This document shows, in pieces, positions 24,879 to 34,048 of a stretch of DNA of 64,000 nt. The stretch's first letter is position 1. Each line of letters begins with the position of its first letter. The stretch lies in the NCBI GenBank assembly GCA_016714975.1, contig JADKBR010000026.1, forward strand, positions 62,001 to 126,000. The letters run 5' to 3'. Both the position numbers and the translations under genes were made by a program. This stretch comes from Candidatus Dechloromonas phosphorivorans. GTDB taxonomy: Bacteria > Pseudomonadota > Gammaproteobacteria > Burkholderiales > Rhodocyclaceae. The notes under the pieces were generated by a model. That model was not told the origin of the DNA. It searched no databases and saw only the letters and a program-made list of their open reading frames with translations.

Positions 24879-26930
24879 CTACGCGGCGAGCTTCCCCTTG
24901 CCACGCGCCAGGCGACGCAAGACGGCAAGCATGCGGTCGATTTCCTCGCAGGTATTGTAGAACGCCAGCGACGGCCGGACAGTGGCTTCGACACCGAAGC
25001 GGCGAAGGATCGGCTGCGCGCAGTGATGGCCGGAGCGTACCGCGATGCCTTCCTCGTTGAGCGCCTTGCCGACCTCTTCCGGGTGATAGCCGTCGAGGAC
25101 GAAGGACGCCACGCTGGCCTTTTCCGCCGCCGTGCCGATCAGGCGCACGCCGGGAATCGACGACAGGCCCCGCGTCGCATAGACCAGCAGGTCATGCTCG
25201 TAACGGGCGATGTTCTCGATGCCGACGCGATCGACGTAGTCCAGCGCCGCACCGAGGCCCACCGCGTCGGCGATGTTGCCGGTGCCGGCTTCGAACTTGC
25301 CGGGTGGCGGCTGGAACAGCGTGCGCTCGAAGGTGACGTCGGCAATCATGTTGCCGCCGCCCTGCCACGGGGGCATCTTCTCGAGCAGCGCCTTCTTGCC
25401 GTAGACGACGCCGATCCCGGTCGGACCGAAGATCTTGTGGCCCGAAAACACGAAGAAGTCCGCGTCCAGCGCCTGCACGTTGACCCGCAGGTGGGACACC
25501 GACTGCGCGCCGTCGACCAGGACCATGGCGCCGGCCGCATGGGCCATGTCGATCACCTTCTTGATCGGCGTCACCGTTCCCAGCGCGTTCGAGACCTGCG
25601 CCACCGAGACCAGTTTCGTCTTCGGGTTGAGCAGCTTCTGGTACTCGTCGAGCAGTAACTGGCCGCTGTCGTCGACCGGGATGACCCGGATCCTGGCGCC
25701 GACCTGCCCCGCAAGTTGCTGCCATGGCACGATATTGGCGTGGTGTTCGAGCAGCGAGACGATGATTTCGTCGCCCTCGCCGATGTTCTGCACGCCCCAG
25801 GTCTTGGCGACCAGGTTGATGGCTTCCGTCGCACCACGGACGAAGATGATCTCGTCGGCCGAACCGGCACCGATGAAGCGCTGCACCTTGTTGCGCGCCG
25901 CCTCGTAGGCATCGGTCGCGCGCGCCGCCAGTTCATGCGCTGCACGGTGAATGTTGGAATTCTCGTGAGCGTAGAAGTACGAGAGGCGATCGATCACCGC
26001 CTGCGGCTTCTGCGTCGTCGCTGCGTTGTCGAACCAGACCAGCGGACGGCCATTGACGCGTTCCTGGAGGATCGGGAAATCGCGGCGGACGGCCGCCACA
26101 TCGAACGGCGGGCGCGCCGTCGGACCGATATGTGGCACCCTGCCAGCGCTGCCGACGCTGTCGAGGAAATAGAAATTGCCGGTATTGGCCGGGGCGGCGG
26201 ATTGCTCCACCGGTTGGCGACCGCCGGCGATTTCGTCGAGCAACCCCTTCAACTCACCGTCGCCGGGAAGGCCGAAGGATTTCGCCACGATGCGGTTTTC
26301 CGGGTCGGCAGGCGCCGCGCCGGGATGCGTGTACGGACTGGCCTCGCCGACGAAATAATACGGCGACCCCGGCACGAATCCCGGCAAAGGCGATTCGACC
26401 GGCGGCTGCGGTGGCGTGACGCTGGGCAGCGCAGGGGCATAGGCATCCGGCGCCCCGAATTCGCTGCCGCCCGACCCGACCGGGTCGGTGCGTTCCGGCA
26501 CTGCTGAAGCCGCCGGCGCTGTGCCGGATTGCGTATACGGACTGGCCTCGCCAAGGAAATAATACGGCGAGCCCGGCAACGACCCTTCGACCGGCGGTTG
26601 TGGCGCAGGCGTGACGACGGGCAGCGCAGCCGCGTAGGCTTCCGGCACGCCGAATTCGCCACCGGCCGAACCGACCGGGTCGACGCGATCCGGCGCCGCC
26701 GGCAACGGCACGATGCTCGGCAACGCGCTGGCGAGGTTGGGGTCCGGGGCCGGCGCGCTGCCCGCGCCGAGCGAAGTCGGCAGCGAGTCGAACGACGGTT
26801 CGGGCGAACCCGGCAGCAGCCGGAAGAATTCCGAAGCAAGCCGACCAAGCGTGGCCTCGTCGGGGAGTCCGGGTGCCGAACCGGCGCTCAGCCCCTGGAC
26901 GCCATTACTTGTAGGTGTCGGGATAGTCAT
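24879..26930 (-). CDS. cysteine desulfurase with N-terminal encapsulin-cargo extension
   Basis: 683 aa, about 270 longer than SufS. Residues 1-270 are a Pro/Ala/Gly/Ser-rich, probably disordered extension. It holds a short hydrophobic LGRLASEFF (28-36) and two copies of a roughly 53-residue unit (81-133 and 146-201), each ending GSPYYF(L/V)GEASPYT; GNFYFLD at 251-257 is a partial third. Residues 275-683 are a type II desulfurase with the PLP lysine K499 (SGHK) and the catalytic C637 (SGHHCAQP). It releases sulfur from cysteine as enzyme persulfide. The ATG lies 26 bases inside the end of the encapsulin gene. This matches the known cargo of family 2A encapsulins, in which the extension directs loading. 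Confidence 0.93.
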   Translation of the reverse strand: MTIPTPTSNGVQGLSAGSAPGLPDEATLGRLASEFFRLLPGSPEPSFDSLPTSLGAGSAPAPDPNLASALPSIVPLPAAPDRVDPVGSAGGEFGVPEAYAAALPVVTPAPQPPVEGSLPGSPYYFLGEASPYTQSGTAPAASAVPERTDPVGSGGSEFGAPDAYAPALPSVTPPQPPVESPLPGFVPGSPYYFVGEASPYTHPGAAPADPENRIVAKSFGLPGDGELKGLLDEIAGGRQPVEQSAAPANTGNFYFLDSVGSAGRVPHIGPTARPPFDVAAVRRDFPILQERVNGRPLVWFDNAATTQKPQAVIDRLSYFYAHENSNIHRAAHELAARATDAYEAARNKVQRFIGAGSADEIIFVRGATEAINLVAKTWGVQNIGEGDEIIVSLLEHHANIVPWQQLAGQVGARIRVIPVDDSGQLLLDEYQKLLNPKTKLVSVAQVSNALGTVTPIKKVIDMAHAAGAMVLVDGAQSVSHLRVNVQALDADFFVFSGHKIFGPTGIGVVYGKKALLEKMPPWQGGGNMIADVTFERTLFQPPPGKFEAGTGNIADAVGLGAALDYVDRVGIENIARYEHDLLVYATRGLSSIPGVRLIGTAAEKASVASFVLDGYHPEEVGKALNEEGIAVRSGHHCAQPILRRFGVEATVRPSLAFYNTCEEIDRMLAVLRRLARGKGKLAA
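26328..26690 (-). repeat. duplicated module in the cargo extension of the cysteine desulfurase
   Basis: Two in-frame tandem units, 26532-26690 and 26328-26495, separated by a 36-base linker. Both encode (R/T)DPVGS.G.EFG.P.AYA.ALP.VTP, then PVE, then GSPYYF.GEASPYT. The second has a 3-residue insertion (GFV) and other small differences, so the duplication is not recent. Confidence 0.85.
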
Positions 26931-27834
26931 GGTACTTGCCGATCTCCACGTCTTCGAGGACAGCCAGCGCGTCCGGAACCAGGACGGCGAGCGAGCAATA
27001 CAGCGAAATCAGGTAGGATGCGATAGCGTTACGGTTGATGCCCATGAAGCGCACCGACAGGCCGGGACTCTGCTCGCCGGCGAGGCCGGGCTGGAACAGG
27101 CCGACCACGCCCTGGCGACGTTCGCCGACGCGCAACAGCAGGATCTTGGTCTTACCGCCGTCTACCGCAATCTTGTCCGATGGAACGAGCGGAATGCCGC
27201 GCCAGGTCACGAACTGGGCGCCGAACAGGGAAACGGTCGGCGGCGGCACGCCACGACGGGTGCATTCGCGGCCGAAGGCGGCGATCGCCAGCGGGTGGGC
27301 CAGGAAGAAGGCGGGCTCCTTCCAGACCTTGGTCAGCAGGTCGTCGAGATCGTCCGGGGTCGGGGCGCCGGTCAGCGTCGAGATGCGCTGCTCGTCGGCG
27401 ACGTTGGCCAGCAGGCCGTAATCCGGGTTGTTGATCAGTTCGGCTTCCTGGCGCTCCTTGATGGTTTCGATGGTCAGGCGCAACTGTTCCTTGATCTGGT
27501 CGTGCGGGCTGCTGTACAGATCGGAAATGCGGGTATGCACGTCGAGGATGGTGGTGACGGCATTCAGGAAGTATTCGCGCGGCTGCTCGTCGTAATCGAC
27601 GTAGGTCTGCGGCAACTCGGACTCGTCGCGCTGCGAGCAGGCGACCCGCACGTCGAGCGGGTTCTTGACCTGGTTCAGGCGATAGATACCGGCCTCGACC
27701 GGCAGCCATTGCAGCAGGTGGACCAGCCAGCGCGGCGTAATGGTCGACAGTTGCGCCGTGGTCTTGGTCGCATTGGCCAGTTGCCGTGCGGCGACATCGC
27801 TCAGGGCCGTGTTGGCTTCGTGTTTCGTTGCCAT
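26905..27834 (-). CDS. srpI: family 2A encapsulin shell protein (SrpI-like)
   Basis: 309 aa, HK97-fold nanocompartment subunit formerly annotated as major membrane protein I or SrpI. The N-terminus MATKHEANTALSDVAARQLANATKT, the PRWLVHLLQWLPVEAGIYRLN block, VDYDEQPREYFLNAV and the C-terminal GLSVRFMGINRNAIASYLI are characteristic. There is no inserted cyclic-nucleotide domain, which places it in subfamily 2A, not 2B. AAGGAG lies 6 bases before the ATG. The gene end overlaps the cysteine desulfurase cargo gene by 26 bases. Family 2A shells with this cargo are reported to respond to sulfur starvation and to store elemental sulfur. Confidence 0.95.
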   Translation of the reverse strand: MATKHEANTALSDVAARQLANATKTTAQLSTITPRWLVHLLQWLPVEAGIYRLNQVKNPLDVRVACSQRDESELPQTYVDYDEQPREYFLNAVTTILDVHTRISDLYSSPHDQIKEQLRLTIETIKERQEAELINNPDYGLLANVADEQRISTLTGAPTPDDLDDLLTKVWKEPAFFLAHPLAIAAFGRECTRRGVPPPTVSLFGAQFVTWRGIPLVPSDKIAVDGGKTKILLLRVGERRQGVVGLFQPGLAGEQSPGLSVRFMGINRNAIASYLISLYCSLAVLVPDALAVLEDVEIGKYHDYPDTYK

Positions 27835-27938
27835 GTTGAACTCCTTGGATCAAAAACGAAAATAGTTATAAGAAAACTGACTTTGCATTATCGTGAGCGG
27901 CGCCACCTGCTTCAACATGCTATAGCCACCACCGCCAC

Positions 27939-28166
27939 TCAGTCGGCCCTGCCCTCGCAATCGGCAAGCAGGGAAGACAGCTTGGAGCCGAGCGCTTCGG
28001 CAAGTTTGGCCGCCGTCGCGAGCGATGGAATGACCTTGCCGCGCTCGACCTCGCCGAGGAAGGAGCGATTGAGGTCGGCCTTCTCGGCCAGCAGTTCCTG
28101 CGACCAGCCGCGCCCCTCGCGCAGACTTCGGACGGTCGCCCCGAAGCTGAATATCAGTTCGGTCAC
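27939..28166 (-). CDS. small XRE-family helix-turn-helix regulator
   Basis: 75 aa, almost entirely a Cro/C1-type HTH (residues 8-66: ATVRSLREGRGWSQELLAEKADLNRS, then EVERGKVIPSLATAAKLAEALG). GTG start at 28166 overlaps the stop of the serine acetyltransferase gene (GTGA). It sits between epsC and the encapsulin gene, 104 bases upstream of the latter, so the encapsulin-desulfurase pair may have its own promoter that this protein controls. One cysteine (C69) near the end could be redox-active; that is speculation. Confidence 0.85.
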   Translation of the reverse strand: MTELIFSFGATVRSLREGRGWSQELLAEKADLNRSFLGEVERGKVIPSLATAAKLAEALGSKLSSLLADCEGRAD

Positions 28167-29124
28167 TGGGACATCCGCGCTACGCCACCGGGATCGTGCT
28201 GCAGGCTGGCTTGGGAGACGTTGCTGCCGGGCGGTACGCTGCGCGTCAGCCAGACATTACCGCCGATGCTTGAACCACGCCCGATGGTGATGCGCCCGAG
28301 GATAGTGGCACCGGCATAAACGACGACTTCGTCCTCGAGGATCGGGTGGCGCAACCCACCCTTTTGCAGCGCCCCGCCTTCATCCTGCGTAAAGCGCTTG
28401 GCACCCAGCGTGACGGCCTGGTAAAGGCGAACGCGCTGGCCAATGATCGTCGTTTCGCCGATGACGACGCCGGTGCCGTGGTCGATGAAGAAGCCGGCAC
28501 CGATCTGTGCGCCCGGATGGATGTCGATCCCCGTCGCCGAATGGGCTACCTCGGAAACGATGCGGGCGATCAACGGGACCCCGCGCTCATAGAGCGCATG
28601 CGCCAGCCGGTAGTAGATCACCGCCTGAATGCCCGGATAGCAGAGCAGCACTTCATCGACGTTGCGCGCCGCCGGATCGCCCAGGTAGGCCGCCTCGACG
28701 TCGGTGTCCAGCAGGCCGCGCAGCTCGGGCAACTGGCTGGCAAAATCCTTGACGATCAGCGCGGCTTGTTCCTCGACATCGACGTCGCTTCCCTCCCGGT
28801 GCCGATGGTTGTACCCAAGCTCGAGCTGCACCTGCAGGAACAGCCCGTTCAAAGCGCTGTCCAGCGTGTGGCCGACGTAGAAATCCTCGCCCTCCTGGTG
28901 CAGTTCCGACGGCCCGAGGCGCATCGGGAACAGGGCGCCGCAGAGGGCGTCAGCGATTTCCTTCAGGGCATCGCGCGACGGGAATTCGCGCACGGCGAAC
29001 GCCAGGCTGCGCTGCTGCGAGGTGCGCCAGCGCTCGCGCGCCGCCCGCAGTTCGCTGACGATCGCCTTCACTCCCCAGCCGCCGAGGCGCTCGTAGGCCG
29101 GTGAGGAATTGCGCACCTGGTAAC

Positions 29125-29128
<4 letters not shown>
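28163..29128 (-). CDS. epsC: serine O-acetyltransferase, EpsC type
   Basis: 321 aa, the longer EpsC form of CysE. Acetylates serine with acetyl-CoA to give O-acetylserine, the CysK substrate and precursor of the CysB inducer. The N-terminal helical domain (1-190) is followed by a left-handed hexapeptide-repeat domain (GIDIHPGAQIGAGFFIDHGTG, VVIGETTIIGQRVRLYQ) and a C-terminal tail. The active-site H and D of SEVAHSATGIDIH are present. Overlaps cysK upstream by ATGA. EpsC-type SATs are the usual neighbours of family 2A encapsulins. Confidence 0.93.
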
Positions 29129-30102
<974 letters not shown>

Positions 30103-30118
30103 GCTGTTTCTCCTTGAA

Positions 30119-30631
30119 TTAATCCTGAACCCACGGCAGGCCGGCATGACGCCAGCCATTGAAGGCGCCGCGCCGCTGCTGCTCGTCGAGATCGCCCTCG
30201 AAACCTTCGAGAATGTTGAATACGCTGGTGAACCCGGCCTTGGTCGCTGCCTCGGCAGCGGCGGCCGAGCGCTTGCCGCTCCGACAGAGCAGCAGGATCG
30301 CCTCGCCCTTGCCGGCCTTGGCCTCGAGTTCCCTTGTGAAACGCGGGTTGCGCGACAGCGACAGGCCGGTCATCCAGGCGACGTGTTTCGTTTCCGGCAC
30401 GTGGCCGACGAACTTGCGCTCCTCGGCGGTGCGCACGTCGACCAGAACGACCTCGCCGCGGGAAAAGAGCGCCCACGCATCGGACGGCGAAACGCTGCCG
30501 GCGTAGGGCAGGCCCTCCTGCGCCGCCCGCAAGCGAGCGTTTTCGAGAATCGGCGAGGATGCAACGGCGAACCCCTCACCGGCAAAGACGGCGGCTGCCA
30601 CCGAAGGCTTCGCGACAACGACATCGGACAT
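30119..30631 (-). CDS. rhodanese-domain sulfurtransferase
   Basis: 170 aa single-domain rhodanese with a roughly 45-residue N-terminal stretch of unknown role (ENARLRAAQEGLPYAGSVSP). The domain has VVLVDVRTAEERKFVGHVP and the active-site loop LLCRSGKRS with C116. It moves sulfane sulfur to thiol or cyanide acceptors. ATG at 30631 is preferred because AAGGA lies 6 bases upstream; an ATG two codons earlier abuts the same site. First gene of the cluster rhodanese-cysK-epsC-XRE-encapsulin-desulfurase. It probably supplies or receives sulfane sulfur in that pathway. Confidence 0.9.
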   Translation of the reverse strand: MSDVVVAKPSVAAAVFAGEGFAVASSPILENARLRAAQEGLPYAGSVSPSDAWALFSRGEVVLVDVRTAEERKFVGHVPETKHVAWMTGLSLSRNPRFTRELEAKAGKGEAILLLCRSGKRSAAAAEAATKAGFTSVFNILEGFEGDLDEQQRRGAFNGWRHAGLPWVQD

Positions 30632-30756
30632 GGACATTCCTTTAGGATCTGGACAGCCCGCCCGTCGCGGGCCGGCATCGGTTGTTGTTATCACCGCCGG
30701 CAAGGGGGCCGCTGGTGCCTGTAGCCACCAATCTATCCTCCACGCTTCATGCGAAG

Positions 30757-30776
30757 AACGAATAAAAATTCAGATC
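30757..30776 (-). promoter_or_regulatory. shared sulfur-gene upstream element (encapsulin cluster copy)
   Basis: On the minus strand GATCTGAATTTTTATTCGTT, matching the GCATATGAA-N5-ATTCGTT pattern with changes in the first half. It is 126 bases before the rhodanese start in the AT-rich gap 30632-30828 and should control the whole cysteine/encapsulin run. Confidence 0.4.
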
Positions 30777-30828
30777 GATATAACAATCTTCGTAATATTC
30801 TTGTTGGCTTTAGCCACCCGTCCTGCGC

Positions 30829-32079
30829 TCAGAATTTCCAGCCGTAGGCGATGCCGAAAATGTCCTCCGACAGATGGATGTCCGCCTCGCCGCCGCCGTA
30901 GGGCACGGGGATCGACCCGGAGCCACTCACCGTCTTCTTGAAGGCGTGGGTATAGGCGACGCTCAGTTCACCGTTCCTGCTCAGGTTCCAGGTCGCCCCG
31001 AGACTCAAGTGGTCCTGCACGACACCCGGGGCCAGGATGTTGAGGAAGGTCTGATCTTCGGGGATCGGCTGCGTGGCGTGGCTGTAGCCGGCGCGCAGCG
31101 TCCAGTCGGCGATGTCGTAGCTGACGCCCAGCTTGGCGACCGTCACATCCTTCCAGCCGAAGCCGGGGCCGTTCGAAGTGCCGAAGGCATTGCCGGCGAA
31201 GACGTTGCCGATCGGATTGCCGACCGATTTCACGTCGCTGTACAGGATGCGCTGCACATCCGTGGCCAGAACCAGCGCCGAAGTCGCCTTCCAGGCGACA
31301 CCGAAACCGAAGTTGGACGGAATGTCGAAACCGCCTTCCTCGGCGAACAGACCCTGGTACTTGTCGAACTTGCTGGTCCACGTCTTCGATGCCCAGGTCG
31401 CGCCGACGGTCAGGTCGGGCGTCACTTTGCCGGTATAGCCGAGACGAAAGCCCCAGCCGGTCGCAGAATCGGTGCCGCGATTGGTGAAATTCCCCGGTGA
31501 CGCGGATGCGACGGCAAACGGCTGGATGCCGTCGGCCTTGAAGCGCTGATAGGCGAAATTGACGGCAAGACCGAGCGCGTGGTCCTCGGTGATCTTCCAG
31601 GCGATCGACGGCGAAACGAAGAGTTGTTCGAGATTGACGCCGGCCGACCCGCTGGCGCCGAAAGCGCGGTACGGATTGGTGCCGTAATCTGTATTCATGC
31701 CACCGTTGCCATAGACTGCAACGCCGGCAGCGAACTGCGGATTGATCTGCTGCACGTAGCCGATTTCCGGGATGAAGAAATTCCGGGTGTCGTTGCCTTC
31801 GTAGCTGCCGTTCAGGCCGGCACCGTTGCCGCTGATTTCGGCGCCGCGCGACGGGCGGAACCAGGTCAGGCCGACATCGACACGATTGCCGACGAAAGCC
31901 GTGCCGGCCGGATTGGTGGCGGCCGCCAGGCCGTCCTGCGGCAGCGCGATGCCGACGCCGGCGATGCCTTGCGCCTTGACGCCGTAGGCATGAGAAAGAT
32001 AACCGTTGGTGGCGAGCGCCAGTCCCGGGGCGAGGATGGCCGGCAGGACGGCGGCGTGAATGACTTGGCGAATGCGCAT
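30829..32079 (-). CDS. FadL/OmpP1/TodX-family outer-membrane channel
   Basis: 416 aa. Signal peptide at residues 1-24 (PGLALA), then TNGYLSHAYGVKAQGIAGVGIALPQD, the conserved N-terminal hatch segment of FadL proteins, and alternating beta strands to a C-terminal aromatic residue (IAYGWKF), the outer-membrane insertion signal. Family members carry hydrophobic compounds such as fatty acids or aromatics across the outer membrane. ATG at 32079 replaces a longer frame from 32157. Its place among sulfur genes suggests a hydrophobic sulfur compound as substrate, which is inference. Confidence 0.9.
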   Translation of the reverse strand: MRIRQVIHAAVLPAILAPGLALATNGYLSHAYGVKAQGIAGVGIALPQDGLAAATNPAGTAFVGNRVDVGLTWFRPSRGAEISGNGAGLNGSYEGNDTRNFFIPEIGYVQQINPQFAAGVAVYGNGGMNTDYGTNPYRAFGASGSAGVNLEQLFVSPSIAWKITEDHALGLAVNFAYQRFKADGIQPFAVASASPGNFTNRGTDSATGWGFRLGYTGKVTPDLTVGATWASKTWTSKFDKYQGLFAEEGGFDIPSNFGFGVAWKATSALVLATDVQRILYSDVKSVGNPIGNVFAGNAFGTSNGPGFGWKDVTVAKLGVSYDIADWTLRAGYSHATQPIPEDQTFLNILAPGVVQDHLSLGATWNLSRNGELSVAYTHAFKKTVSGSGSIPVPYGGGEADIHLSEDIFGIAYGWKF

Positions 32080-32289
32080 CGGGATCTCCGGATGGTTCCT
32101 GTTGTTCGAATGGAGGCGCCAGCCTAAGCAGGCGGCGACGCAAACCCAACGACGCACTTCTTCTCTTCAAATACCCGGAGAGTTGATAGCCATTTGCCGC
32201 GGTCGATATATCGAAATCGCCAGAAATTATTTGTCGACCGCGACAAGGCGATGCAGGATGGCGGGACACCGCCGGATTTAATCGATAAC

Positions 32290-32390
32290 TTGCCAGGGCG
32301 GACGACAAGTACTTACTGGCTAAAGCGTCGCTCGCTCCAGTACTCCCCGGGAGCCGGCCTCGCCGGACTCACAGGGGAGCAAGGAGTATC
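32290..32390 (+). promoter_or_regulatory. structured 5' leader before a 60-residue gene
   Basis: Within the 314-base gap 32080-32393. GCCAG (32292-32296) pairs with CTGGC (32316-32320). TACTCC (32341-32346) can pair with GGAGTA (32383-32388), which contains the ribosome site. Alternatively CTCCCC can pair with GGGGAG (32374-32379) or with the adjacent GGGAG, and CCGGC-CTC-GCCGG folds between them. Mutually exclusive pairings that hide AAGGAG suggest a cis-regulatory RNA. Further upstream, GCGGTCGA and TCGACCGC form a long-spaced inverted repeat near 32200-32242. Confidence 0.4.
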
Positions 32391-32393
32391 CGA

Positions 32394-32576
32394 ATGGTTC
32401 TGACCCTCGAACTGCCGATCCGCCACACCCGGCCCGATCCTTTCTCCGCCTACGAAAGCCGCTTCGGTGACCTGCCGGCGTGGCTCGATGACGTCGCTGC
32501 GGCAGAAGCGCGCGCACTGGCGAGCCAGGCCCTGCGCCGGGGAACGCCTCTGTGCCCCGACGACGACTTTTCGTAA
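32394..32576 (+). CDS. small protein of unknown function
   Basis: 60 aa. AAGGAG lies 7 bases before the ATG, which with the structured leader supports a real gene. Acidic and helical in the middle (FGDLPAWLDDVAAAEARALASQALRRG), with no membrane span or signal and one cysteine near the end (TPLCPDDD). No family recognised. Its stop lies 6 bases from the end of the convergent DUF2325 gene. Confidence 0.6.
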   Translation: MVLTLELPIRHTRPDPFSAYESRFGDLPAWLDDVAAAEARALASQALRRGTPLCPDDDFS

Positions 32577-32582
32577 GTGCCC

Positions 32583-32864
32583 TCAGTCCGTAACGCTGGC
32601 CAGCGCGCTGCTCAGCTGGCCGACGCTGCGGCGGCTGAAGACGACGGGCACCGACATGGCATCGGCCACCCGCCGGATCTTCCGGGCCAGTCCGTGGCTG
32701 ACCTGATCGACCATGACCACCACGACCCGGGTATCGAGCGGAATCGGCCGATGCGCCTCGCTCTGGTTGCGCCCGCTCCAGTGGCGCACCGGCAGGAATC
32801 CCTCCTGCGCCAGGACTTCCTTGTACGGCCCGACCCGGTCGCCTCCGACGATCAGCGCTGCCAT
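32583..32864 (-). CDS. DUF2325 family protein
   Basis: 93 aa. MAALIVGGDRVGPYKEVLAQEG, HWSGRN, VVVVMVDQVSHGLARKIRRVADAMSVPVVFSRRS: a small alpha/beta protein with the VGGD start and HWSGR typical of DUF2325. GGAGGA lies 7 bases before the ATG at 32864, inside the end of metX (13-base overlap). Members often neighbour sulfur or metal genes, but their function is not known to me. Confidence 0.85.
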   Translation of the reverse strand: MAALIVGGDRVGPYKEVLAQEGFLPVRHWSGRNQSEAHRPIPLDTRVVVVMVDQVSHGLARKIRRVADAMSVPVVFSRRSVGQLSSALASVTD

Positions 32865-34048
32865 GATGCATCCTCCGGCTTGTCGATGCCGAAAATCCAC
32901 TCGCCGGCGGCACTGCCCGAGACGACGTGGTTTGTCGACGCAGACACCGGCCACGGGCATCCCTCGCGCGCGGCATCCTCCAGCCCGTCAACGAAGCGCC
33001 GAACCTGCGGCTCGAAGCCCGCCGCATCGATCAGGAAGCCGTCATGCCCGTGCACGGAGTCGATTTCGAGAAACTCGCCGCGCGGCAGCAGAAAGGCCAG
33101 ATCCTGCTGGTCGACCGCGACATACAGCGCGTCGCTGGTGATCGAACCGACCAGCACCGGCTGGCCCAGCCGGTTCAGAACGCGCTCGTAGCTTCCGCGG
33201 TCGCGGCCGAGATCGTGGGTATCCATGGCATCGATCAGCGCCAGGTAGCTGTTGGCATCGAAGCGTTCGACCAGCGAAGAGCCGTGGTGCCGCAGCCAGC
33301 CACGCACGGCGAGCTCTTCCGGGGCCGCCGCGCGGTCGGCAAAAACCTCCCCGCCCGACGCCCGCCCGAAACGCTTGTCCAGCGAGATTGGGCTGCGATA
33401 GCTGACCATGGCGATCGCCCGCGCGGCAGCCAGGCCGGCCCGCGGCGGGTCGGCCGGATCATAATTGCCGTCGCGGAATTTCGGATCGGCGGCAAGCGCC
33501 AGCCGTTGCGCCTCGCTCCATGCCGCGCACCAAGCCGAGTGGCGGCCGCTGGCGGCGAGGCTGACCACCGCATCAACCCGTTCCGTGTCGAGCACGGCCC
33601 ATTCCAGCGCCTGCAACCCGCCGAGCGAGCCGCCGATGACGAAGCGGATGCCGCGAATGCACAGCCGGTCGGCCAGCGCCATCTGCAGGCGCACCTGGTC
33701 ACGCACCGTGACGCGCGGAAACCGGGCACCCCACAGGCGCCCGTCCGGCGCGGCGCTGGCCGGTCCGGTGGTGCCGTAGCAGCCGCCCAGCACGTTGCTG
33801 CAGACGATGAAATATCGTCGGGGGTCAAGTGTTCGGCCCGGGCCGAACAATGCGCCCCACCAGGCGTCGGCATCGGGCGAGCCTGTCAGCGCGTGGCAGA
33901 CGATCACGGCGTTGTCGGCCGCGGCGTTGAGCTGGCCCCAGGTGCGATAGGCGATCTCGACACCCGGCAGTTCGGTGCCCGACTCCAGGAGCAATGGCTG
34001 GCCGAGGGCCAGCCACCGGGACTTTTCCGAGAGCCGGAACGCCGTCAT
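32852..34048 (-). CDS. metX: homoserine O-acyltransferase
   Basis: 398 aa alpha/beta hydrolase-fold transferase. Nucleophile elbow IGGSLGGLQALEWA (serine near 150), and the catalytic histidine in HGHDGFLID near the end with an upstream aspartate. Activates homoserine for methionine synthesis. MetX proteins may use acetyl- or succinyl-CoA; pairing with MetY favours acetyl, but this is not proven. ATG at 34048 overlaps the metY stop (ATGA). Co-transcribed with metY and the DUF2325 gene. Confidence 0.92.
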   Translation of the reverse strand: MTAFRLSEKSRWLALGQPLLLESGTELPGVEIAYRTWGQLNAAADNAVIVCHALTGSPDADAWWGALFGPGRTLDPRRYFIVCSNVLGGCYGTTGPASAAPDGRLWGARFPRVTVRDQVRLQMALADRLCIRGIRFVIGGSLGGLQALEWAVLDTERVDAVVSLAASGRHSAWCAAWSEAQRLALAADPKFRDGNYDPADPPRAGLAAARAIAMVSYRSPISLDKRFGRASGGEVFADRAAAPEELAVRGWLRHHGSSLVERFDANSYLALIDAMDTHDLGRDRGSYERVLNRLGQPVLVGSITSDALYVAVDQQDLAFLLPRGEFLEIDSVHGHDGFLIDAAGFEPQVRRFVDGLEDAAREGCPWPVSASTNHVVSGSAAGEWIFGIDKPEDASWQR

